Shown: positions 53,634 through 63,000 of the stretch, in pieces
Layout: each line of letters starts with the position of its first letter
How positions within the stretch are numbered: position 1 is the stretch's first letter
Assembly (NCBI GenBank): GCA_963714145.1
Contig: OY970235.1
Location: 7,192,001-7,256,000, forward strand
DNA: 64,000 nt
Direction of reading: 5' to 3'
Origin: JBBWZH01 sp035544115
Lineage (GTDB): Bacteria > Actinomycetota > Actinomycetes > Mycobacteriales > CADCTP01
Program-made: the position numbers and the translations under genes
Notes under the pieces: model-generated
What the model was told of the DNA's origin: nothing
The model's input: the letters and a program-made list of their open reading frames with translations, nothing else
Database searches by the model: none

Positions 53634-54612
53634 CCGCATGCCGGCCGGCGGCGTCGGGGTACAGCGCCGCGAGCGCGCGGGCGGTGCGGGTCAGCCGCCC
53701 GCGCAGCTCGGCTGGCGCGAGCACCTCCACCTCGGCGCCGAGCCTGAGCAGTTCGGCTTCCACGTGGTCGAGCGACTCGATCGGCACGGTGGCCAGCGTC
53801 CAGCCGTCCGGCTGGCGGACCCCGGCGGCCACCGCGTCCGCCACGGCCCGGCCGAGCTGCGCCGGCAGCCGGCTGACCGCGGCCGGGGAGAACCGCGCGA
53901 CCGCGCTGGCCTGGTACAGCCGGGCCTGGAAGCCGGCCAGGTGCGCCTGCCAGTGCGCGACCAGGTCGAAGCCGGCGGGACGGGTGAACCGGTCGGGCAG
54001 CGGCTCTAGGGCCAAGATCTGGTCCACCCGGTAGGTCCGCGGTTGATTACGGTGCCCGGCGACCAGATACCACTTGCCCGCCTTCAGCACCAGGCCGTAC
54101 GGCTCGAGCCGCCGGGTGACCTCCGCGGTCCAGCTGCTGTACCGCACCTGGATAGCGCGCTGGTCCCAGACGGCGTCGGCGACCAGGCACAGGAACCGGC
54201 TCTCGTCGGCGCGCTGGTACCAGCCGGGCGCGTCCAGGTGGAACCGCTGCTGGACCCGCTCGGCCCGCTCGCGCAGCTCGGCCGGCAGCGCGGCCTTGAG
54301 CTTCCGCTCCGCGGCGGCCAGCACCGCGCCCAGGCCCAGCGCGGCCGCCGGCCCCGGCAGGCCGACCAGGAACAGCACCTCGGCCTCGGCCGCCGTCAGC
54401 CCGGTCAGCCGGGTGCGGTAGCCGCCCAGCAGTTGGTAGCCGCCGGCCGGCCCGGCGTCTCCGTACACCGGCACGCCGGCCGCGTGCAGCGACTCCATAT
54501 CCCGATAGATCGTGCGAACCGAGACCTCCAGCTCGCCGGCCAGCTGCGCGGCGGTCAGCCGGCCCCGGGCCTGGAGCAGCAGCAGGATCGACAGCAGGCG
54601 GGCGGCACGCAC
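53617..54612 (-). CDS. WYL-domain transcriptional regulator (YafY type)
   Basis: Starting at GTG 54612, the 331-residue protein has a DeoR-type HTH (LLSILLLLQARGRLTAAQLA, ELEVSVRTIYRDMESLHAAG). The WYL ligand-binding domain follows (RYSSWTAEVTRRLEPYGLVL, GKWYLVAGHR), then a C-terminal WCX-like part. The upstream in-frame extension to 54747 is Arg/Ala-rich and unlikely to be translated. Members of this family sense nucleic acids or nucleotides and often act in DNA damage or defence responses, but many are uncharacterised. Its target is unknown; the adjacent DUF1579-like gene is convergent and not obviously regulated by it. Confidence 0.88.
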   Translation of the reverse strand: MRAARLLSILLLLQARGRLTAAQLAGELEVSVRTIYRDMESLHAAGVPVYGDAGPAGGYQLLGGYRTRLTGLTAAEAEVLFLVGLPGPAAALGLGAVLAAAERKLKAALPAELRERAERVQQRFHLDAPGWYQRADESRFLCLVADAVWDQRAIQVRYSSWTAEVTRRLEPYGLVLKAGKWYLVAGHRNQPRTYRVDQILALEPLPDRFTRPAGFDLVAHWQAHLAGFQARLYQASAVARFSPAAVSRLPAQLGRAVADAVAAGVRQPDGWTLATVPIESLDHVEAELLRLGAEVEVLAPAELRGRLTRTARALAALYPDAAGRHAVSRAG

Positions 54613-54987
54613 GACCCGGACGGTAGCGACCAGCTCCGACGGAACCGGCCACCGCCGCGCTCCCGTAGGGGCCGGAGCCGGCGAGCGCACCGCGCGAGCA
54701 AGGTGCGCCCGAGCTCGTGCCCCCACGTGGTGCAGACCGGATGGCATTCAGCGGCGGTTGGTCATCGCGGACACTGTCCACATGGGAGCGTAAGGGAGCG
54801 GGACTGGATCGGTGACCACGTGCGTCAGCCCCTCGGGCGGTGCCATCCGACCAGCCGGCGAACCAGCGGCCCACCGACCAGCCGATCATCGGCCGAGCGG
54901 CGCAGCGCGCGACATTCCACCTGACCGAGGTTGACGAATTGTCGGGAACGGGTCCGGCTGCGTCGAAGAGCTTCTATAGTCCTTGTT
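54613..54987. other. Divergent promoter region
   Basis: No gene is supported in these 375 bases. GGACACTGTCC at 54769-54779 is a near-palindrome that could serve the WYL regulator. TATAGT at 54975-54980 is a good -10 element for the next gene; a matching -35 was not evident. Confidence 0.45.
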
Positions 54988-56346
54988 ATGGTCGGGGGGA
55001 GCACTGAAGGCGGCATGTGCGCACAGAGATTCAAGATCTCCGTCGTGTTCGCGGTCGATCTCGCGCACTTCCTGGTGGCGGATACGAAGAATCGTCGGTC
55101 CCTCCAGGAGTTGCGCGCCACCGGGGAGTTCTCGACGCTGCTGAAACAGCACTACATCGGAACCGCCAGCGGCCTGGGGGCATGGGTCAGCGAGGCGAAT
55201 CGCATCACGGATCATATGGATACGGCTGCCGCGGAAGGTGGCAAGAAGGTCTGGACCCACCAGTTCGTGGCGCACTACTCGCCGCTGCTCCTGCTCGCAC
55301 AGGAGAATTGCCTGCGGACGTCTGAACGACTGGTTCCGGTCGACGCTGCGCTGGACCCTACCGGAGAGAGCCGGGGTGGCGTGTTCCGCGGGGTGACCTA
55401 CCGACTCGCCGTCGACGGTGTCATCACGGCCAGTTACGATGCCGAGTTCACGGCGGAGGTCTACGCCGTCGCGGAAGTCGTCAAGGCACTGACGACGTTC
55501 CGCCTGGACGCGTTCCGGACGTTCCTACATTTCGTCCAGGACCATTTCGGGAGCGAGGCGCGGCTCGGGCCGTCAGCCAAGGGCAAGCGGCTGAACTTCG
55601 CGAGCCAGCACAACATCTCCCGGGATGAATTGAACGGCATGACACACGCGCACACGCTGGTTGTCATCGAAGGTTTCATCGATGGCGCCGATCTACGGTC
55701 GACGGTCGATCGGGACCGGGTAGTCGAGTCGGTCGAGCTCGTCGGCATACTCAATCAAGCGCCTTGGTACCGCTCCTACGCACGAGACTACTGCGCCACG
55801 ATCAAGAACAAGCAACTCGGGCGCCGCGCCGACGACATCTACATCACCGACCAGCGCACGACAGTGGTTGTATCCAGTCAGTACTGGAATCCGGCCGACA
55901 CAATTCGGCTCTACCGCCTGTATCTGCTGCGTACGGTCGAGCACCATGTGGCTAGGCTGGCGCTGCTCACGCAGCAGTTGAGTTTCCACCGCGAACACGA
56001 AGAACTGCGTTCACTGGAGGTCAAGGAGCCGTTCCGTGCGTTACCGCTGGTACTGGCCTGCCGGGCCAATCTCACTCTTCTCAACGAGTCCCTGGACTTC
56101 TCCCGGCTCGCCCGGCACGGCTTCACCCGCCGCATCGCCGAGGAACTACGAGCCGAGATGGGTATTACCGAGGCGCTGGAGGCGATACGCAACCGAGTCG
56201 CGGACATGAGCGCGGCGATCGACCTGAAATCCTCGGTGACCTCGGCGCGGGTATCGCTGGCCCGAGCCTCCTTCAACAACCTGCTGCAGACCGTTGCCAT
56301 CGTCATCGCCGTCGTCGCTCTCCTCCTCGCCGTGCTGCCCTCATAG
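54988..56346 (+). CDS. Hypothetical protein with C-terminal membrane anchor (452 aa)
   Basis: The largely helical soluble domain (residues 1 to about 415) has no family that I recognise. Segments include FKISVVFAVDLAHFLVADT, GKRLNFASQHNISRDELNG and TIRLYRLYLLRTVEHHVARL. One transmembrane helix closes the protein (LLQTVAIVIAVVALLLAVL). ATG 54988 lies 7 bases after the -10-like TATAGT, which suggests a leaderless transcript. ATG 55015, with GAAGG upstream, is the alternative. Its lower GC and isolation next to a tRNA attachment site point to acquired DNA. A membrane-disturbing role is possible but unsupported. Confidence 0.7.
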   Translation: MVGGSTEGGMCAQRFKISVVFAVDLAHFLVADTKNRRSLQELRATGEFSTLLKQHYIGTASGLGAWVSEANRITDHMDTAAAEGGKKVWTHQFVAHYSPLLLLAQENCLRTSERLVPVDAALDPTGESRGGVFRGVTYRLAVDGVITASYDAEFTAEVYAVAEVVKALTTFRLDAFRTFLHFVQDHFGSEARLGPSAKGKRLNFASQHNISRDELNGMTHAHTLVVIEGFIDGADLRSTVDRDRVVESVELVGILNQAPWYRSYARDYCATIKNKQLGRRADDIYITDQRTTVVVSSQYWNPADTIRLYRLYLLRTVEHHVARLALLTQQLSFHREHEELRSLEVKEPFRALPLVLACRANLTLLNESLDFSRLARHGFTRRIAEELRAEMGITEALEAIRNRVADMSAAIDLKSSVTSARVSLARASFNNLLQTVAIVIAVVALLLAVLPS

Positions 56347-56552
56347 GTTCGCCCGCCTCGCCACCGACTGACGGGGCGCTGCGGTGGCCGAGATAGTGAC
56401 GGCCCCAGCCGCGGAGGAGCCAGTGACATGTCGGCGGACGGGTCGACCTGCTCGACCACTTACCCCAGATCGAGCTCTACCGGCCGCACGCACCCGCAGA
56501 CCCGCAACGCGCCCGTTACGACGCCTCCAACATCAAGATCACATGTTCTGGG

Positions 56553-56593
56553 TGCCCCCAACGGGATTCGAACCCGTGCTACCGCCTTGAAAG
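56553..56593 (-). repeat. Partial tRNA-Glu(TTC) 3' half: probable attachment site of an integrative element
   Basis: On the minus strand the sequence runs from the anticodon loop CTTTCAA through GGCGGTAGCACGGGTTCGAA to TCCCGTTGGGGGCA. That matches the anticodon 3' stem, T-arm and acceptor end of actinomycete tRNA-Glu. The 5' half is absent: the identity stops at the anticodon loop. Such 3' tRNA copies are left by site-specific integration (attL/attR). The relaxase remnant and accessory genes to the right suggest the element extends rightward. Confidence 0.75.
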
Positions 56594-56709
56594 GCCGGCC
56601 GCGCCGGCGTTCTGTGCCTTCTACAGCGCCTTACGCCCTATCTGGACCGAGCCTCACCGACTCACCCGGCCGATACCTACTCCAGTTCATTGCACGAACC
56701 ATTGCACGC

Positions 56710-59184
56710 TTATCCCGGCGGCGTCGCCTGCCGTTGCCAGTACGCCAGGTTGTTCCGGGCGTTCAGCGTGTGCGGGTGGTCCGGGCCGAGCACCCGCGTC
56801 CGGTCGGCCAGCAGCAGCTCGAACGCCGCCGCCGCACCGGCCGGATCCCCCGCCACACCCCGCCAGTACGCCAGCTCGTGCCGAGTGGTCAGCGTGTCCG
56901 GGTGGTCTGGGCCGAGCACCAGCCGTTGGTCGGCCAGCAGTAGCTCGAACGCCGCCGCCGCACCGGCCGGATCCCCCGCCACACCCCGCCACCGCGCTAC
57001 CTCGTGCCGGGCGGTCAGCGCGTCCGGGTGGTCTGCGCCGAGCACCCGCGTCCGGTCGGCCAGCAGCAGCTCGAACGCGGCGGCCGCACCGGTCGCGTCC
57101 CCCGCCTCACCCCGCCAGTACGCCACCGCGGCCCGGGCGTTCAGCGTGCCCGGGTGGTACGGGCCGAGCACCCGCAGTTGGTCGGCCAGCAGCTGCTCGA
57201 ACGCGGCGGCCGCACCGGCCGGATCCCCCGCCTCACCCCGCCACCGCGCCAGCTCGTGCCGGGCGGCCAGCGTGTTTGGGTGGTCTGCGCCGAGCACCCG
57301 CATCCGGTCGGCCAGCAGCAGCTCGGCTGCGGCGGCCGCACCGGCCGCGTCCCCCGCCTCACCCCGCCACCGCGCCAGCTCGTGCCGGGTGGTCAGCGTG
57401 TTTGGGTGGTCTGCGCCGAGCACCCGCATCCGGTCGGCCAGCAGCAGCTCGAACGCGGCGGCCGCACCGGCCGCGTCCCCCACCATCCCCCGCCACCGCG
57501 CCAGCTCGTGCCGGGTGGTCAGCGTCTCCGGGTGGTCCGGGCCGAGCACCCGCATTCGGTCGGCCAGCAGCAGCTCGAACGCGGCGACCGCACCGGCCGC
57601 ATCTCCACCCTCACCCCGCCACCGCGCCAGCTCGTGCCGGGCGAGCAGCGTGCCCGGGTGGTCCGGGCCGAGGTGCTGGTGGGCCTGTTCGGCGAGGTGG
57701 GTGTAGTAGCGCCCGGCCTCGGCAACCAAGCCGGCGTCGCCCAGGCTCCGGCCAGTCCGGAACAGTACGAGGTGACCCTCGCCGATCCACAGGGTGTCGG
57801 AACCGACGGCGGTTACGGCGGTGGCGTTGGCCCGCAGCGCGGCGCCGGTGGCATCGGCGGTGTCGACATCCGGCCAGACGGCTACCAGGGCGTCAGCAGC
57901 GGCCAGGATCACTGCGTGCAAGCCGGCCCCGAGGGTTTCTCGGCTGGCCCGCTGGGCGAGAGCATGCATCCGTACGGTGCGGTGCGGGTCGGCCGGGTCG
58001 TGCTCGGCCAGGCTCAGCCGGTGCAGCGTCCGCACCGCGCGCCGGGCCTGCTCTATCGTCACCAGCCCGTCGCCGGACGTTGCCTCCCCCGACGCAGGGT
58101 CAGCCATGCCGGAGGCTCCGCCGTTCGCGCTGTTGAGGTAGCGGCGGGCTGGTTCGCTGAGCAGGACGGCTTCGGGGATGCCGTTGGGATCCAGGACGCA
58201 GATCAGGTCCTGCATCGGCCGGGCGAGGCCGGCCGGGTCGAGCCGGTTGGCACGCTCGCTGGCCAGTGACCAAGCGCCGGCCACCGTGTGCGGGTAGTCC
58301 TCCCCGGCCGCCGTCGGGAGCAGGTGGTCCAGCAGCCGGGTCCGGTCGGCCAACCGCCGCCGGTAGTCCGCGCAACTGATCCCCTCATCGATCACCGCCG
58401 CGGCTGCGAAGCTCAGCGCCAGCGGCAGCCACCCCAGATCTGCGGCCAGATCGGCGGCTTCGCCCAGCACATCGGCAGGCAGCCCGGCCACCGCGCCGAG
58501 GTTCGTGGTCAGGTACGCGACAGCCTCATCTGAGGTGAACACCGACACGTCTACCCGGCGCCCCCGCGCCAGCATCGCCGCGTCCCGGCGCCGAGTCGTC
58601 ACGATCACCGCCCCGGACCGCCCGGTCGGCCACAATCCGGCCAGGTCGCGGGGGTCGGCGACGTCGTCCAGAACCACCAGCCAGCGCCGCGGCGTCGTCG
58701 ACAACCACTCCAGGAACCGTCCGGCCGCAGTCGCGGCATCCGGCTCTGGGCCGTCGGGATGGGTGGCCGTCCAAGCATCGGCAAAGCTGCCCTGTATCGC
58801 GGCCCGCTCCGACGCGGTCACCCACAACGCGACATCGACCGAAGGCCTCACGTCGGCGAACACCGCAGCGGCGAGCTGGCTCTTGCCCGTTCCACCATCG
58901 CCGGCCACGACCTGCGTCACCACGGCAGCGCCGACCGCGTTCAGCGCCTCGTCCACCACCTGCCGGAGCCCTGCTCGCTCCTGATAGGCGCCGGCACGCA
59001 GCGGGGGCCGGCCGAGCACGACAGGCCACTCCACCACCGTCCCGCTGCTGGGCACGACAAGAGCCTGCAAGTTGTGATCGCCGAACTGCCCACCAAACAC
59101 GTCCCGTAGCCGCAGGAAGGGCTCCGCCTGGTCCCCGATCGGATCAGGGGCCAGGCGGACGTCATCGCCCCGGGGACCCACCAC
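56710..59184 (-). CDS. STAND/NLR-like ATPase with TPR repeats and N-terminal amyloid-like motif
   Basis: This 824-residue protein starts at GTG 59184 (or 59181), overlapping the upstream small gene by about 20 bases. Residues 31-44 hold GGQFGDHNLQALVV, a G-x-Q-x-G-D-x-N-x-Q motif like bacterial RHIM/amyloid signalling motifs. An NB-ARC-type ATPase follows, with Walker A GDGGTGKS (95-102), Walker B RWLVVLDDV and the LGWLPLALSFAAA helix of the STAND fold. From about residue 500 come eight 42-residue TPR units with the signature LGPDHPxTL. Family members oligomerise on sensing a trigger and recruit effectors, often in antiviral or cell-death systems. Confidence 0.85.
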   Translation of the reverse strand: MVGPRGDDVRLAPDPIGDQAEPFLRLRDVFGGQFGDHNLQALVVPSSGTVVEWPVVLGRPPLRAGAYQERAGLRQVVDEALNAVGAAVVTQVVAGDGGTGKSQLAAAVFADVRPSVDVALWVTASERAAIQGSFADAWTATHPDGPEPDAATAAGRFLEWLSTTPRRWLVVLDDVADPRDLAGLWPTGRSGAVIVTTRRRDAAMLARGRRVDVSVFTSDEAVAYLTTNLGAVAGLPADVLGEAADLAADLGWLPLALSFAAAAVIDEGISCADYRRRLADRTRLLDHLLPTAAGEDYPHTVAGAWSLASERANRLDPAGLARPMQDLICVLDPNGIPEAVLLSEPARRYLNSANGGASGMADPASGEATSGDGLVTIEQARRAVRTLHRLSLAEHDPADPHRTVRMHALAQRASRETLGAGLHAVILAAADALVAVWPDVDTADATGAALRANATAVTAVGSDTLWIGEGHLVLFRTGRSLGDAGLVAEAGRYYTHLAEQAHQHLGPDHPGTLLARHELARWRGEGGDAAGAVAAFELLLADRMRVLGPDHPETLTTRHELARWRGMVGDAAGAAAAFELLLADRMRVLGADHPNTLTTRHELARWRGEAGDAAGAAAAAELLLADRMRVLGADHPNTLAARHELARWRGEAGDPAGAAAAFEQLLADQLRVLGPYHPGTLNARAAVAYWRGEAGDATGAAAAFELLLADRTRVLGADHPDALTARHEVARWRGVAGDPAGAAAAFELLLADQRLVLGPDHPDTLTTRHELAYWRGVAGDPAGAAAAFELLLADRTRVLGPDHPHTLNARNNLAYWQRQATPPG
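56766..57675 (-). repeat. 126-bp tandem repeats encoding TPR units
   Basis: Seven full periods of 126 bp (for example starting at 56766 and 56892) encode the 42-residue unit RHELARWRGEAGDAAGAAAA...LGADHPNTL. Adjacent units are nearly identical in DNA as well as in protein. This indicates recent duplication or gene conversion and the potential for copy-number change. Confidence 0.9.
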
Positions 59185-59548
59185 CGCCGAACTGGTTCAA
59201 CTGCTGATTGCCGTCGCCAACCTGCACACCCTGCGCCCCGCGCAGATCCACCGTGTACTTCCCCGCCCGCGCGCCGTCCGGGTCAGCCGTCTCCAGAACG
59301 GCGCGAGCCGCCGCGAGGATCTCCTCGTCGCTAGCCGCCCCGGTGGCGGTCAGCTCCTTGGCCAGGGGCGCCTGCCAGGTGTCCGGGTCACTCGCGTGCT
59401 CAGCCAGCGCCACCTCGGCGCTCGGCCGGCCGGCAAGCCGCGCCGCAACCAGTCGCCTTAGCCCCTCGTACGCGTCCTTGACCGCCTGCCTGGCCGTATC
59501 GGCCCCGCCGGCAGCCAACGCACCCAAGATCAATGATAGCGGCTCCAC
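59162..59548 (-). CDS. Small putative effector with C-terminal amyloid-like (RHIM-type) motif
   Basis: GTG 59548 with a strong GAGGGGGGC site gives 128 residues; the longer in-frame ORF to 59914 lacks a ribosome site. An all-helical N-terminal domain (EPLSLILGALAAGGADTA, AVKDAYEGLRRLVAARL, TWQAPLAKELTATGA) resembles the small Bell-type domains linked to bacterial NLRs. Residues 107-120 are GVQVGDGNQQLNQF, matching the motif at residues 31-44 of the downstream ATPase, followed by a Gly-rich tail. It overlaps that gene, so the two are co-expressed. Recruitment by amyloid templating and a membrane-active output are inferences from the family. Confidence 0.75.
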   Translation of the reverse strand: MEPLSLILGALAAGGADTARQAVKDAYEGLRRLVAARLAGRPSAEVALAEHASDPDTWQAPLAKELTATGAASDEEILAAARAVLETADPDGARAGKYTVDLRGAQGVQVGDGNQQLNQFGGGGSPGR

Positions 59549-59632
59549 AGCACGCCCCCCTCGCAAATGTCGCAACGATGTAGAGCGTAGCTGTCGGTGC
59601 TCTCCGGCCTGACGAGTCTGGAGGTGTCCGAA

Positions 59633-60094
59633 ATGTCGCTCGGTCATGTCACTCTGGCCGGTGTGCAGGTGACCGCGGCCGATGTCGAGCGGGTACCGGT
59701 CGGGAATCTCCGGGTGCCCCGGGCGGAGTTCGCGGCTGCGTGGGCGTCGGCTGAGGAGGAGCACGATCGGCGGGTACGCCAGCGGGTCGCCGACTGGTAC
59801 GGCGCCGGCGTGGTGATGGCCTGTCGGTGGGTCGCTGCGGCGACGGTGCGCCCGGCTGCCGGCCCGTGGCGGCTCGCCGAATCGCCGGTGACCGGGCGGA
59901 CGGCTCAGGCGCACGAGGAGTCGATCGAGGCGGAACTGTTGGCGGCGGAGGTGCTGTCGCTCCGCCAGCCGGTGCCGGCGTGGCTAGCCGGCCGGCCCGG
60001 CTGGCTAGAGGGCGTGATCCTGACGTTGCAGTGGTGCTGGCGCGGATCGGAGCGGCCACCGCTCGACTTGCAGGCGGCACGGTCTACCGGCTGA
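59633..60094 (+). CDS. Hypothetical protein (153 aa)
   Basis: ATG 59633 has GGAGGTG eight bases upstream and gives a soluble protein with SLGHVTLAGVQVTAADVERV at the start and AEEEHDRRVRQRVADWYGAG in the middle. A Trp-rich end follows (GWLEGVILTLQWCWRG). No family is recognised. Its 3' end overlaps the decayed relaxase gene by 90 bases on the opposite strand. It is divergent from the effector gene, and both promoters must lie within 59549-59632. Confidence 0.6.
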   Translation: MSLGHVTLAGVQVTAADVERVPVGNLRVPRAEFAAAWASAEEEHDRRVRQRVADWYGAGVVMACRWVAAATVRPAAGPWRLAESPVTGRTAQAHEESIEAELLAAEVLSLRQPVPAWLAGRPGWLEGVILTLQWCWRGSERPPLDLQAARSTG

Positions 60095-63000
60095 GCACAG
60101 GGGCCCCAGAGTGGCCTCCGCTGCCGCCTCCAGCGCGGCCGCACGTTCGTCGGCGGCGGCCTGATCGGCTGCGTGCCAACGGGCGAGCTGTTCGGCTCGC
60201 TTGAGTTCGGCCTGTTGCTTTTGCTCGGCGGCCTCTCGCTGCCGGATCTCCCGTAGTGCTCGCTGGGCTCGCTGTACGGCGTCGGCCGATTCGACGGCCA
60301 AGGGCACGCGCATATCGTCCTCACCGGCCGGCGGTGCTTCATGGGCGACCGTCTCGCGGATATCGGGGACGTCGGTCTCTCTGACCTGGCGGGATAGGCC
60401 GGCTCCGCGCTGGGCGACCGCGGCGGCAGCCTCGGCCCTGCGTTGAGCGACAGCCTCGGCGATCTCGGCCCTCCGCTGGGCGGCTGCTGCGGCGATCTCC
60501 GCCTTGCGCCGCGCCACGGCCTCGGCGATGTCAGCCTTCCGCCGCGCGACCTCGGCCATGGCGTCCGCCTTGCGGCTCGCGACAGCGTCGGCCATCTCTG
60601 CCTTCCGCTGGTTGTCAGCGGCGGCGATCTCCGCATCGCGCTGGACGATTGCGGCGGCGAGGTCAGTGGCGCGCTGGTCGGTGATATCGGCCAGGTCGGC
60701 GTCGTCGCGGATGGGCCGGTGCTGGTCCTCCTCCTCGACCGCGGCAAGGTGTGCCGCGAGCCACTCATCAGCAGTGACCCGCCCGTCTGGGCGCGCCTCG
60801 CTGGCCTGCCGCCGGCTCAGCTCCGACCTGGCGCGGTCGCCGGCGGCGCGCGTGGCGGCAGTGTGCGCGAACCACTCTGCCCGGACGGTATCTGCCGCTT
60901 CCAACTCCTTGATCCGGACGGCGAGTACGTCGGCGAGAGGCAGTAGCTTGTGCGGCTTCCTCCTTCAGCAAATCGCGCGTGGGCTGCTCGTCTGCGGTGG
61001 CGGCTTCGGCGGTACGTAGTGTGGCTGTGGTGCGGTGCTGCTCTGCTGCCTGGTGCGTAGCCGCCAGTTCGTTCGCAACGTACCGAGGCGCCCATGCCTG
61101 CTCGCGCTGGTACGCGCGGACTCGGAGGCGCAGCTGGCCGACGCTCATCTCGATCTCGTCGCGATCGGCCTCCGGACGGTCGAGGGCACGCCATGCGGTT
61201 CGCCACGATGCGTAGATCTCCGCCTGTCCCGCCTTCGGCGCGGTGTCCAGGGCGCTCGCTTCATCGTCGTAGCCCGTCAGCTCGCGGTGCGCCGCTACGG
61301 CCCCGGCACGACGTTGCCAGGGCGCTTGGTCCTCCTCGACGTCCGGGACCGGGCCGAGGCTACTGAGTGCCCACTGCGGCTGCTGGGCGGCGACCTCCGC
61401 GCCGAGCTCGTTCTGCCGGGTGTCGGCGGCGGCAGCCAGACTGCCGAGGTACTGGCGCCAATCCTCGTTCTCGACACGCGGGATCCAGTCGGCATAGGAC
61501 TCGGCGACCGGGTCGAGAGACACGGCAGCAGTGATCCGATCATGGAGAACGTTGGCGACCTGGCGGGCGTCGTCGAGCGACCTGCCGGTGGTGACCGCCT
61601 CACGCAGCACGGCCTGAGGGTCGTGGCCGGCCAGCTCGGCTCGACGCAGTACGCGGGCCAGGGTGGTGCCGCCGTCCTCGGCTGCCAGCGCGACACGCTG
61701 CGCAGTGGTCAGGTGCCCGGCTGCGGCCAGCTCGTCGAGCCAGCGCGCCGTCCGGCCGGCGGTCGCCAGCTCGGCGGCGTCCACCAGCAACTCGACCGGT
61801 GTCCGCACCGACTCGGCATCGTGTCCACTTTGGACAGCGACAGCCAGGGCAGACCGGTCTGGGTCAGCCTGCTCCAGGATCCCGGCGAGGACGGCGGCCG
61901 GGGCACGTCGCACGGCGTCGCTCACGGCTCCGGTCGGTGCGTCGGCCGGCGTGGAGCGGGTGACGACGTACGCGGTGTTCGACTCGATGCCGCGAGTCAG
62001 CTCGACGTAGAGGGCATCCGCGCCGGTGCCGGGGGTGACGACGCCGTGGCCGGTGTCGACGGTGCGGCCCTGGGCGGCGTGCACGGTGGAGGCGTAGCCG
62101 AGTGCGACGTGCGCGGCGACGTACTCGCCGGGCAGGCTCATCGGCTCGCCGAGCTGCTCGCCGTGGACACCGCGTCCGATGATGATCGGAGCGACGATCA
62201 GGCCACCGTCGTCGCGGGTCTCGACAACGCGGTAGGTCTCGCGGTTGATCGGCGGGCGGGTGTTGCCGTCCACGCCGGCCAGGTGCCAGCCGTTGCGCCG
62301 CGCTTGGACCAGGTCGCCGACGCCGGCATACGTGCCTTGTAGCCCGAGCGGGACACCCTGCTCCGTGACCCGGCCGAGCGCGACCAGGTGCGCACGGATC
62401 TGCGCGGACAGTCGAGCGGCCTGCTCGTTCGTATCGACAAGCAGCAGCGATCGCTTGCCAGCGAGCGTGTCGGCCAGCCAGGCGCGGGCGGCCTGCTGCT
62501 CGGCGTGCTCGATCGTGTCGACGTCGACCAGCCGGCCCCTGCGGTGGTACGCGAACAGCGCATCTGGATCGCCGTCACGTAGCTGCAACGAGACGGTGCG
62601 CTCCCACTCGGCGGCGAACCGGCGTGCCTCGGCCAACTCGTAGGACGGGCCGGCTGTGGCGACCAGGTCAACGGCAGATCGTCGGGCTGTGGCGGCCCTC
62701 GGCGAGGCGCTGCTGTGCGGCCAGCCATCGAGCGACGTTCCGGGCGTCCAGACCCTCGGCAGCCAGCACCTCGGTAGCGATCTGGCTGGTGGCCAGCCCG
62801 ACGACGTGCCGCTGTTGCCCGTCCCACAGCTCCGGGTCCTGCCATGCCTTCGCAAGCGCACCGACCACAAAGGACTTGCCCGTGCCTGCCGGCCCGACCA
62901 GCGTCTCGACGGCAGCACCCGAGGTGAGGATGCCTCGCACGGCTGCGGCCTGGTCCGCACCCAACTCGATGCCAGCCTCGGCCAAGGCCGCGACGAACCC

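Noticed and set aside
56553..56640. A complete tRNA gene
   Set aside because: Only the anticodon loop to acceptor end is present; the 5' half that should follow on the minus strand is unrelated sequence.
56766..57675. CRISPR array
   Set aside because: The 126-bp periodicity is contiguous coding repeats without spacers and encodes TPR units.
59549..59914. N-terminal extension of the small effector to 59914
   Set aside because: The extension is Arg/Pro-rich and overlaps the divergent gene at 59633; the GTG at 59548 has a strong ribosome site and begins the recognisable helical domain.
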